Part shown: positions 55,649-64,000 of the stretch, one piece after another
Position numbering within the stretch: position 1 is the first letter of the stretch
How the letters are laid out: the number at the start of each line of letters is the position of its first letter
NCBI RefSeq assembly: GCF_932276165.1
Contig: NC_063994.1
Location: forward strand, 10,726,001-10,790,000
DNA: 64,000 bases
Reading direction: 5' to 3'
Source of the DNA: Plutella xylostella
Lineage: Eukaryota > Arthropoda > Insecta > Lepidoptera > Plutellidae
Translations under genes and position numbers: made by a program
The notes under the pieces: generated by a model
What the model was told of the DNA's origin: nothing
The model's database searches: none
The model's input: only the letters and a program-made list of their open reading frames with translations

Positions 55649-57601
55649 GTGAATAAAATAGACGATGCTTTTCTGCAAGACCTAGATAATTTTTATGTAT
55701 CTACTGTCATATCCTGTACTCCAGAACAAATCCATAAACATGTTACTAAACACAAAAATAAACTTAAAATACTATCAATCAATATTCGCTCTATAAACTG
55801 CAACTATCATAGTTTCCTTACTCTGCTCACAAGATTAGACATAGACTGCGATATTCTAGTCTTAACAGAATGCTGGTTGAATTGCCTTTCTAATTCTAAC
55901 GTACCTACGCTAGCAAACTATACCTCTATCTTATCAACTAAACATCAGAATCAAAGTGATGGCGTTATTGTTTATGTAAGATCCGAACTCGCCCTCAACT
56001 CAGAGGAACTTGATTTTAACGGATCAGCCTCTGGGCTTCTATTGAAAGTAGGTTCTGATATAGCTATACTATGCATCTACCGCTCTCCTTCTAATTACAA
56101 CATTGATTTATTTTTAGAAACTCTAGACCATGTCATTCCTACACTATCTTCATTTAAATCCATAATTATAACGGGTGATATTAACATCGATATTACCCCA
56201 ACCTCCCTGGACTCACGCTCTCATAACTATCTTAGCCACCTTTCATTCCATGGTCTCCTGCCAGCACACGATCTACCTACTAGAGATAATAGCTGTCTAG
56301 ACCACCTGATGCTTAGAACACAATCTCCATCACTCACTTTTATTCTCGACTCACATACAACTGATCATCGCCCAGTACTCTTTATGCTAGACTTTAAACC
56401 CATACGAGATAAGTCTTTGGGAACAATCTCTATTATAAACTATGATGGCTTGGATAAAGACATGGAACAACTAGACTTTACTCATGTCTTCTCCTCCAAG
56501 GATCCTGAGTCTGCAACTAATAATTTAATAACCAGTCTCTCTACTATAATTAATAAAAATACAACAGTTAAAATTATCTCCAAAAAACATAAAATTCTTA
56601 AGCCCTGGATCTCTCCCGGACTCCTTCGATGCATGCGTAACCGCGATCATCTCCATAAACAGCAGAAAGCGGACAAGGATAATGAGATTTTAAGACTAAC
56701 TTACATACGCTATAGAAACTTTTGCAATAAGCTTTTGAAAAAAATAAAAAGACAGTATGATACAAATGAATTAAAAAAGGCTGGTACTAATAGCAAATGC
56801 TTATGGGATACTATAAAAAGAATTTCAAACACTAAAAAAACTAAATTCATAGCTAACCAACTTCTTTCTCCTACTAACTCTCCTAAACAGTCATGCAACA
56901 GTGTAAACACCTTTTTTGTTAATATCGGAAAAACTTTGGCCGATAATATTAGATGCTCACCCCACCCTACGGGCTGCAGTAACCCCCCTCCTCAATTATC
57001 TAACACTCCTGGTTCTTTCGTCCTGCTGAACACAGACGAAAACGAAGTTCTTGGCGCCATCAACTCTTTAAGACCCCTTGCTGCTACTGGCTGGGATGGC
57101 ATTTCCCCAACAATCATTAGAAAATACTCCTTGATTCTCGCCCCTATTCTTACACACATTTTTAATCTTTGCTTACAAAACGGTTTCTTCCCCTCTGCAT
57201 TCAAAAAGGCCATAATCCATCCTATATTTAAAAGTGGAGATAGGTCATGCGCTACTAACTATCGTCCAATCGCTGTGCTCAGTACATTCTCGAAGCTTTT
57301 GGAACGCATCATTAATAATAGATTGATCAATTACCTAGAAACAAATAATATAATATCACCCCAACAGTTTGGATTTCGTAAAAATATCTCCACCGTTGAT
57401 GCAGTTCTAAAGCTAACAAATAATATAGTAAAAAACATAAACAGCAATAAGAAAACTCTCGCGGTGTTCCTTGATTTAGCAAAGGCCTTTGACACCGTAC
57501 CGATTCCTATTCTTCTAACCAAACTATACTTAATCGGTGTCAGAGGCACTCAGCATAACCTATTCGAATCGTACCTTACGGTGACGATCACAAATGGTTA
57601 A
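55649..57601 (+). CDS. LINE ORF2, first part: APE endonuclease and RT fingers/palm (frame-disrupted)
   Basis: 650 residues from ATG to TAA. Endonuclease at about 39-245 with the expected residues: N45 (S-I-N-I-R-S), E74 (L-T-E-C-W-L), Y144 (I-Y-R-S-P), D177/N179 (G-D-I-N-I-D) and D239/H240 (T-D-H-R-P). RT begins near residue 465 (A-A-T-G-W-D-G-I) and includes N-Y-R-P-I-A-V-L-S, Q-F-G-F-R-K and motif A F-L-D-L-A-K-A-F-D. The frame breaks near 57582-57586 where the RT continues in the +1 frame (57594-58580). No gag-like ORF1 is visible upstream, so the element is probably 5'-truncated. Best placed in the CR1/Jockey group; exact clade not resolved. The enzyme would nick DNA and prime reverse transcription from element RNA if intact. 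Confidence 0.9.
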   Translation: MNKIDDAFLQDLDNFYVSTVISCTPEQIHKHVTKHKNKLKILSINIRSINCNYHSFLTLLTRLDIDCDILVLTECWLNCLSNSNVPTLANYTSILSTKHQNQSDGVIVYVRSELALNSEELDFNGSASGLLLKVGSDIAILCIYRSPSNYNIDLFLETLDHVIPTLSSFKSIIITGDINIDITPTSLDSRSHNYLSHLSFHGLLPAHDLPTRDNSCLDHLMLRTQSPSLTFILDSHTTDHRPVLFMLDFKPIRDKSLGTISIINYDGLDKDMEQLDFTHVFSSKDPESATNNLITSLSTIINKNTTVKIISKKHKILKPWISPGLLRCMRNRDHLHKQQKADKDNEILRLTYIRYRNFCNKLLKKIKRQYDTNELKKAGTNSKCLWDTIKRISNTKKTKFIANQLLSPTNSPKQSCNSVNTFFVNIGKTLADNIRCSPHPTGCSNPPPQLSNTPGSFVLLNTDENEVLGAINSLRPLAATGWDGISPTIIRKYSLILAPILTHIFNLCLQNGFFPSAFKKAIIHPIFKSGDRSCATNYRPIAVLSTFSKLLERIINNRLINYLETNNIISPQQFGFRKNISTVDAVLKLTNNIVKNINSNKKTLAVFLDLAKAFDTVPIPILLTKLYLIGVRGTQHNLFESYLTVTITNG

Positions 57602-58580
57602 AATAGGCCACCACACTAGTGACGAATTGCAAATCTCCTACGGGGTACCGCAAGGTAGTATATTAGGGCCCACACTATTCCTCGTTTTTATTAATGATAT
57701 GTGTAATATTCCACTTAAAAATGGCACTATTATTACATACGCCGATGATACAGTCCTCCTTTTTAATGATGTTAGTTGGGCTAATCTCCAAAAGACAGCT
57801 CAATCAGGTTTCAATGTTGTCGCAAACTGGCTTTCCACACACTTCCTTACCTTGAACACCTCTAAAACCAAATTTATACCCTTCTCTCCCACATCCGCCA
57901 ATCAACCTAAATCACCTATTGTTATCCAAGCTCACTCCTGTCACGATCTTCTATTGTGCCAATGCCCCTCCATAGACCGTACTGACATAATTAAATACCT
58001 AGGAATCACTTTAGATAAATATCTTAACTTTAAAACCCACATTGATATGCTTACATCTAGACTTAGGAAATTAATGTATGTATTTAAATCTATCCGACAC
58101 TCTGCCCCTCCAAATGTAATCAGGACTATGTATCTTGCTCTAGCTCAATCTATAATTACATATTGTATACCGTGTTGGGGTGGTGCTGCAAAAACACATC
58201 TAAAACCGCTGGAAGTTGCCCAACGCGGAGTACTGAAGGTGGCCACTAAACGTCCTATCCTCTACCCCACCACTAAGTTATACAAGAACTGCGACATTTT
58301 AACTGTCAGGCAGCTCTTTATTTACAACACGGTGATTTATCAACACATCCATACACCCCTCTTTGAAACCTCCAAACGTCGCAAAGACTTAATTTGTAAT
58401 ACTCCCCTGCCTAAGCTTAGTTTTACAAAAAGGCATCAGTTTTATCTTGGCCCAAAATTATATAATAAAATTAATAAAATCAATTTTGTGTTTGACAAAC
58501 CTACATTTGAAGTTAAAAAGAAAGTGTCTACACTACTAAAAACCTTTACATATGATGAAACAGAGCTTTTTATTAAGTAA
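57594..58580 (+). CDS. LINE ORF2, second part: RT catalytic core and C-terminus
   Basis: Continues the RT after a one-base frame change. Motif B is G-V-P-Q-G-S-I-L-G-P-T-L-F (17-29) and motif C is T-Y-A-D-D-T (catalytic D51 and D52). Then comes the thumb (L-N-T-S-K-T-K-F, Y-L-G-I-T-L-D) and a C-terminal region with Y-C-I-P-C-W-G-G and L-P-L-Y/L-P-K-L motifs common to CR1/Jockey-like LINEs. It ends at TAA 58578-58580. Only one disabling lesion separates the two parts, so the copy is young or was recently active. Confidence 0.9.
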   Translation: MVKIGHHTSDELQISYGVPQGSILGPTLFLVFINDMCNIPLKNGTIITYADDTVLLFNDVSWANLQKTAQSGFNVVANWLSTHFLTLNTSKTKFIPFSPTSANQPKSPIVIQAHSCHDLLLCQCPSIDRTDIIKYLGITLDKYLNFKTHIDMLTSRLRKLMYVFKSIRHSAPPNVIRTMYLALAQSIITYCIPCWGGAAKTHLKPLEVAQRGVLKVATKRPILYPTTKLYKNCDILTVRQLFIYNTVIYQHIHTPLFETSKRRKDLICNTPLPKLSFTKRHQFYLGPKLYNKINKINFVFDKPTFEVKKKVSTLLKTFTYDETELFIK

Positions 58581-58630
58581 TACGTACTTATTCAGTTTAC
58601 GTACTCACACTCATTCTGACTCACATACAA

Positions 58631-58724
<94 letters not shown>

Positions 58725-58983
58725 AGCATGTTAGTTATTAGGTTTTTATTTTTATTTTGTGTCTTCTTTTATGTCCTTCCTTCTGAGGGAACATAAAAAT
58801 ATTGTTTGAAAAACATGACACCACCGATCACTGTTACGATCCTCATAAGAGGTGCGGGCCTACTTAATCATAAATACAGGCTACATGTGAGCCTAGTTAT
58901 GATAGTAGTCGTCAAAACTTTTCTGTTATGTTAATTTTTACTAAGAATAAAGATTTTTGATTTTTTTTTTTTTTTTTTTTTTT
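58581..58983 (+). mobile_element. LINE 3' UTR with (CA)n and terminal T-run
   Basis: Starts after the ORF2 stop, contains a long (CA)n microsatellite, then an AATAAA at 58946-58951 followed by GATTTTTGA and an unbroken T-run to 58983. The sense-strand T-run end is unlike a poly(A) tail and fits LINEs that end in short repeats, here of GATTTTT type. Confidence 0.65.
58622..58722. repeat. (CA)n microsatellite
   Basis: About 100 bases of CA with occasional TA or AA interruptions near the left side and a nearly pure run from about 58663 to 58719. It lies in the LINE 3' UTR. Confidence 0.95.
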
Positions 58984-59109
58984 AAATATGGCGGGCTGAT
59001 ATTGACAGCGTATTGTTTATGCCCATAGTGATGTCATAGTGTTTTAATTAGATTAAATATATAAGCCATAGACTATAAAATAAAACTGATTATATATAAA
59101 AAGTGTTTA

Positions 59110-59268
59110 TTAAAACAAATTTAAATCTTCGTCTTCTTCATCATCACTATCAGAAGTGTCGCCGGTGACCGTAATTATAAATGGAACCACTGTGTCATCG
59201 CTTGCCGTGTCTAAAATGCCGTCGAGCTTTTTCATTTCTTCCTCATCCTTTTTTCGTTTTGGTTAATT
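59110..59268 (-). pseudogene. Coding-like acidic C-terminal remnant, identity unknown
   Basis: The minus strand reads in one frame P-K-R-K-K-D-E-E-E-M-K-K-L-D-G-I-L, then V-P-F-I-I-T-V-T-G-D, and ends S-D-S-D-D-E-E-D-E-D-L-N-L-F before TAA (59112-59110). An AATAAA overlaps the stop region, so the 3' UTR would be very short. A stop lies upstream in frame (around 59270) and no splice acceptor is visible, so it is either a 41-residue ORF (ATG at 59235) or a broken terminal exon. Composition (basic then acidic) looks protein-like. I cannot name it. Confidence 0.35.
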
Positions 59269-59410
59269 ATATTAAGCTCTTGAATATATTTTTTATTGTA
59301 TTCAAATAATATTAAATTAAAATATTTTATTAAATTAAAAATAAAAGATAACTTCAGATTACGAACAACACTAACTTTTCAATGACTTATAGAGTTCGAT
59401 GAGTAAAAAA

Positions 59411-59593
59411 CTAAGATGACAGCTTGTCAAATACTTCGAAATTTTTACGTTGCAAATGTTTTAACAAATTTAACGTATAAATACAAGTTAAATCGTGTTG
59501 AAGATAATGTGAAAACAATGGTGCGTTCGTTGAAATCAGACTATGTTCATAATTGATCGTCAAATGTATGTGATTACGGAGTAATCGTGACAA
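59411..59593 (-). CDS. Short ORF, function unknown
   Basis: 60 residues starting M-S-R-L-L-R-N-H-I-H and ending L-Q-R-K-N-F-E-V-F-D-K-L. It lies about 140 bases upstream (minus strand) of the acidic remnant at 59110-59268, same strand. No recognised domain; it may belong to the same decayed gene or be chance. Confidence 0.2.
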   Translation of the reverse strand: MSRLLRNHIHLTINYEHSLISTNAPLFSHYLQHDLTCIYTLNLLKHLQRKNFEVFDKLSS

Positions 59594-59599
59594 TTTGGT

Positions 59600-59632
59600 T
59601 TGTTTACATGATTGTTGGATTCTATTGAAAAC
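59600..59632. repeat. Right member of the inverted repeat pair
   Basis: On the minus strand it reads TTCAATAGAATCCAAC, AAT, CATGTAAACAAA, matching 55421-55451. Together they enclose the LINE and the short coding-like remnants. Confidence 0.5.
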
Positions 59633-61120
59633 AATTATATATAGTTACGCATAATGTGTCATCACAGTGTTGTTTCCGAAACGAATAACACAACATAACG
59701 TTTGGGTGCATGCTATCAGCACGGAAGTAGCTGTCCAGCATCAGAGCCGACAGCGACACGTGATGGGAAAGCCACGATGATCACCATTATGCGCGCATCA
59801 TGCAAGGTCATGGAGATTATGGTGACTGGACCGTGAAAATAATTGTTCAAGCCTGCTATTGGCAGGGTTTTTGTCATCAACCAATTGACATTGATAAAGG
59901 CATAGTAATATTTCAAAAAAGTTACGGCGCTGTTGTTGTAATAAATCGTTAATATTATAAAATTGTGGTGATAACGAAAGAAAGACCTAATCAAAGACGA
60001 AGTACATTTGTATAAAAACAAAGAAGGAGGTTTTGAGCTTACTAACACTCAAGTTTAACAGAGACATTCAACTTAAAGAGACAATAGGACAAATCAGAAA
60101 TTCACAGAATTGTGCAAAACAAATGAAACAATAATGTGCGAGCCCACAGAGCAGCGGGCTGACATTGGCACTGGCAGGAACGAGAGCACGCGGTCGCGAC
60201 GGTGTCGGGCAAACGCAATGCGTTGATGATCCGTTCAGAAGCAGCAGTGGTACTCACAGCCGTGACGTATCATCCTCGTGAGGCATCAACAGTGGATACG
60301 GTAGAACTTGCGAGTGGGACGGATCGATGCATGGTGTAGTTGTAGTCCAACTCTTAACGAAGCACCAACATACAGGAACGAGTGATGAAAAATATCAATG
60401 TTTAGGCTCTAAAGGTGTAATAAATAACTATAAATACAGACGTAGTTATAGAGACGTTGCCTATAAGTTGCTGATTATTGCTCAGGTGTATCTACTCATT
60501 ATGATTTGTTAACTGGGTATTACCCACCAACTAATTTACGATGTCACAATTTGTCATTGTCGAAAAACAGGTGCGTAGTAAAAAACTTGCGTGTAAAAAC
60601 TAGTCATTCATATCAGTAATAGGTACCTGTAGGCAGTGTTGCCATCATTGCTATCAGCAGAATATCTGACATTACCTTATATTATTTGTATAAGATAGGT
60701 AGGTACATTACACGTGTCGTGCCCGATCTTGTATGAAAACAGTTGTGCTGAATACTGCTTGTAGGAACCGCATGAGGCTTGGGAGCATCTTACCGGTTCG
60801 CAACCCGCCAATTTCTCAGTATACCAAAAGTACAATAGCGGATGTAGTTGGCAGAGGAACCTAGCAAGTCTGGCAACTCCACGGCACGTGGTGCCCAGTG
60901 CTGCGCAGGAGCCGTGCGGGCGGCGTGGGCGGCTGTATCTGCGTGTTATTGTGAATTCATCATGACTGTGTGTTGTGCGAGACAAGATCAAGTTGATAGC
61001 GATCTGTGAGATATGAAAGACGGTTCCATAGAATATTTAGATATTAGTAGCAGCCTAACAAACCTAATTGGTTGTAAATGAATGTTAATGGTTAGGACCA
61101 AAATCTGTTGAGTAATAATT
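59633..61120. other. Intergenic, nothing supported
   Basis: AT-rich with GC-richer patches at 60125-60320 and 60760-60960. Open frames of up to 110 residues on the minus strand (59716-60048, 60677-60991) show no recognisable motifs. No gene called. Confidence 0.35.
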
Positions 61121-61330
61121 ACCAATTTTTAACCGACTTCGAAAAAAGGACGGCGTTCTCATTCTCAAATCGTCTGTATATGTATGTTTACAGATATCTT
61201 CGTAAGTTATGGGCCGATTTTGATAATATTTTTTATAAGGTTTTTAATTCCTATATGTCTAGTGCAGAAATACTAACTCATTCATATAAACATTTATTCT
61301 GTATGTTTCGCGTTATAGATTATGGTTTTC
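61121..61330 (+). repeat. Lepidopteran 'TTTTTAACCGACTTC' dispersed repeat piece
   Basis: Begins TTTTTAACCGACTTCGAAAA and AAGGACGGCG, then TCGTCTGTATATGTATGTTT and TTATGGGCCGATTTTGAT. I recognise this text as a repeat common in Lepidoptera; its class is not clear to me. Confidence 0.5.
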
Positions 61331-61371
61331 AATCCCCCCGCAATAATTTCGAGACTTGCCGACATCAATCT

Positions 61372-61728
61372 TTATCTCCGAATGATGGAAATCTGCTGAC
61401 GCGCGCGACACTCGGCACAATACTCGGCATGACTCGCGGCATCGGTTCCGCCTTGGATAACGACTTCATTATGTTTACCCACACCTGTCACTCGCGCTGC
61501 TTCCCTGGTACTTCTGGAGGCTTTGTTGGAAGAAATACCTTTTATATTTTTTGAAATGTCAAGTAGCCTGTCCGTGAAAGACTCTAGGGATTCTTTTGGA
61601 TGTTTTCTTTGTATGATATGCAGAGAATTGAACATTAATGTATCTTTATTTATTCGAATGCAACCTTGTGAGGTCAGACCAAGCTCATCTACAATCACTG
61701 ACGAAGTTATTTGTTTTCAATGCACTAG
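61372..61728 (-). pseudogene. Unassigned coding-like frame
   Basis: On the minus strand an open frame of about 117 codons runs from just after a TGA near 61729 to TAA at 61374-61372, including G-L-T-S-Q-G-C-I-R-I, S-L-H-I-I-Q-R-K, L-E-S-F-T-D-R-L-L-D-I-S-K-N-I-K and A-E-Y-C-A-E-C-R-A-R-Q-Q. It looks protein-like and is GC-richer than its flanks, but I know no matching family. It could be a retrotransposon gag-like relic next to the repeat at 61121-61330. Confidence 0.25.
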
Positions 61729-61859
61729 CAGTGCCACTATCTGCACCGGCGTGACCCAAACCACTAACATCTCAGAGCTTATCTGTGCCTGCGTCACGCT
61801 CACACCGCAATGCACAATTTCTCCTCATCTGTATCTGGATTGTGTCGTGCTGTGATTAT

Positions 61860-62648
61860 TGGGTAAATTATCTGGATGATTCGCAAATGGCTGTCACATC
61901 CGATAAAAATCAAATGATTTCTCAATATTTTATTTTCGTTGGCACCACAAACACATGCATTGTGTAGTCGTGGTCTTAGTAGGCTGCTACTTATATGAAA
62001 AGATAGAAAAAAAAACGATGTTTCGAAATATGTTCAGTAAAATGTATTGAACATTAGATAAGGAGAAAATATACCTACTTACTTACTATGCCTATGAAAT
62101 GTCAAGCGTTATCAGCACTAACAAAAGAAAGTTATTTTAGTCAACTTTTATCTGCATTTCGATAACAAAGTAATGTTTCATACTACCAAGAAAAAGAGCT
62201 TAGACATCAAATCTATAAATTGATTTAAATATTACTCGAAGTTTCAAACTCTAAATTATGCAGTCAAATGATATAAATTTATGATGCCCTGCGGGCATTG
62301 TAGAAGCTATGAAGTGATTTAAAGAGTACTTAATAGAGGCGTAATTATAGCAATCACTAATAATATATTATATCAAAGTTAGTAGGCAAGTATTTACATA
62401 ATAAGTGACTTATTGCGCTGCATTTAGGTACTCCCAGAAAGCTGCAGGATGTATGACGATCTTGGATTTCATTTGATATACCTATATAAATATTTTTGAT
62501 TCATAAGGAAGTAGGTATACAATCACACGTTTAATTGAAAACAATTCCTAGTGACTGGTGAATGACTGGCCAAAACTATGCATCTCAAAATTACCATTTG
62601 GAACACTTTCTCATATTCATGAGCGGCAGAGACTAGCGGACTCCGAGC
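61860..62648. other. Intergenic, nothing supported
   Basis: AT-rich, no recognisable structure. Confidence 0.4.
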
Positions 62649-62656
62649 CACACCAC

Positions 62657-63144
62657 TAGGGCATGCAATACCGCAATACCGGTATTGCGTAATACCGGGA
62701 TCCCGGACAAAATCCTCGATTTTTCAATACCGGTATTGAAAGTTAATACCGGTATTGAAGTAATACCGGAATCGGACATTTTTTAGGCTATAAATCAAGC
62801 GATTAAGATATAGTTAGCCTTGTGCCGTGTTGTGCTCCAATATACTATGAAAGTGCACTTGTTTTTAACCGTTACATGCGGTTTTTGGCCTTTGAAAACC
62901 TACTTGTTGTCCATGCGTATTAAAATTTTACCTCTAATACTCAATTCTCGTAAAAAATATTACATAATACAGAATTTGATTGCTTTTTCTTGTTGTATTT
63001 TGCCCTGTACGACCTTTAAACAAAATATATGCCATTTATAACAAGGAAGTCTAATACCGGTATTAATACCGGGATCCCGGTATTGAGTTCTAATACCGGA
63101 ACTCAATACCGGTATTGAAAATATTACCGGTATTGCATGCCCTA
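62657..63144. mobile_element. hAT-type MITE, copy 2 (488 bases)
   Basis: Flanked by an exact 8-base duplication CACACCAC (62649-62656 and 63145-63152). Ends TAGGGCATGCAATACCG and complement. It shares the whole interior with copy 1 at 40583-41009 (for example GGCTATAAATCAAGCGATTA and CAACCGTTACATGCGG-type text) but has extra AATACCGGTATTG-type palindromic units near both ends, explaining its greater length. No transposase. Confidence 0.93.
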
Positions 63145-63152
63145 CACACCAC

Positions 63153-64000
63153 GCGTATGTAATACTCACTGTAATTATCCTACTTATTTACTTGTTATGT
63201 AATTAAATCAACACTACATAGCAACCTTCCGTCAAAGGCTAGATGATTTACACAGTATTTGTCAACAATCCTTCTTTCTTTCGCATCAACTATGAGTTTC
63301 AGAATCGCACATAATTGCTTGTTATCATATCAGATCTGCCCCCAGACCATATGACCACCATGGAAAAGGAACGGACTCACCACCTCACCAGTGGTGTCTT
63401 CGCAAGTCTACCATCCAACTGGTGGGTGCATGAAAGGAGCTTCCCTCGTGTCACCTGTCTATAACTGAGCTATAAAACGATATTTAATATATTTTATATT
63501 ATAGCTCAGTAGCTCAGTAAGTCTCACTCGCATACCTATCAAAATATTCTACGTAGTTAACAAACATACCACTACTTAGTACGGTGTGAAAAAATATTGC
63601 TAAGTAACTGCGATCTTATCGTACCTAGTTAGTTTAGTAAGTTTCCAACCTTCACATCACATTCCGAGCAAGCCCGACAAGCCGCTTTAACTGTCGCCAG
63701 GTTTTTATAATATTTGACTTGTTTATGAAGCAACTTGCGTTTACTTTCCGGTAAGTTATTAATAAAACTAACTTTGAACTATTTGTAAATGTAAACACTT
63801 TATTTAGCAATGTCCAACAACTTGCAATGACTGTCTAATATGTTTAATTGACACGGTCAATGGACAACATTTCATTTTCTTGACCCTATATTTTTATTAG
63901 CTTTTCGGAAAGTTTATAAAAAATTAGAGGACCCGTATTTTTTTATTTTGTATATACATTAATTTTAGCATGTTATTTTTAACTTTAAAGTTAATTATTT
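63153..64000. other. Intergenic, nothing supported
   Basis: AT-rich. A small inverted repeat (CTGAGCTATAA with TTATAGCTCAG) lies at about 63465-63512. No gene. Confidence 0.4.

Noticed and set aside
59716..60048. 110-residue minus frame
   Set aside because: Hydrophobic, no domain, length within chance for this window.
1..64000. CRISPR arrays, bacterial operons, rRNA genes
   Set aside because: No regularly spaced identical repeats and no prokaryotic gene organisation; introns and lepidopteran repeats indicate a eukaryotic nuclear genome.

Overview
The window looks like nuclear DNA of a moth or butterfly. It is AT-rich, carries a multi-exon gene with GT/AG introns, and is packed with repeats I recognise as typical of Lepidoptera: a short element ending in a CAGA microsatellite, the 'GGTTCCGTA...TACGGAACCC' repeat, RTE and CR1/Jockey-like LINE pieces, and many MITEs. 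There are no bacterial-style operons, no CRISPR array and no convincing tRNA or rRNA gene. I cannot name the species.

The one clear host gene is on the minus strand. It is a GAS2-like cytoskeletal linker, the orthologue type of Drosophila pickled eggs (pigs). Eight coding exons between 13492 and 2535 join in phase to give a 704-residue protein: a calponin-homology (actin-binding) domain, a GAR (microtubule-binding) domain, and a long basic Ser/Pro-rich tail. The start codon lies 17 bases inside its exon, just after a splice acceptor, so at least one upstream non-coding exon must exist. The best candidate is a GC-rich promoter/exon block at about 38.18-38.45 kb ending in a strong donor. If that is right, the first intron is about 24.7 kb and the gene covers roughly 1.8-38.4 kb.

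Layout: 1-1.8 kb, intergenic, with a possible 3' end of a plus-strand neighbour. 1.8-13.5 kb, the coding exons and introns with small inverted-repeat elements. 13.5-38.2 kb, the presumed first intron, holding a PIF/Harbinger-like element (19.7-20.7 kb), a SINE-like copy (21.6 kb), a 2.5-kb TIR transposon carrying an inserted RTE fragment (24.3-26.9 kb), a second Harbinger-like MITE (27.4 kb), a degenerate minisatellite (28.6-29.1 kb) and a possible small plus-strand ORF (32.6-33.05 kb). 38.5-64 kb, intergenic and repeat-dominated: two copies of a hAT-type MITE with 8-bp target duplications (40.6 and 62.7 kb), a 2.3-kb non-autonomous hAT element with other repeats inside it (44.7-47.0 kb), a 3' LINE fragment (47.8-48.8 kb) and a nearly complete endonuclease-RT LINE with one frameshift (55.6-59.0 kb).

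I found no new multi-gene system. The most informative observations are the nested transposons with exact target-site duplications, several inverted-repeat families present more than once in the window, and unassigned coding-like remnants at 32.6-33.05 kb, 59.1-59.3 kb and 61.4-61.7 kb.
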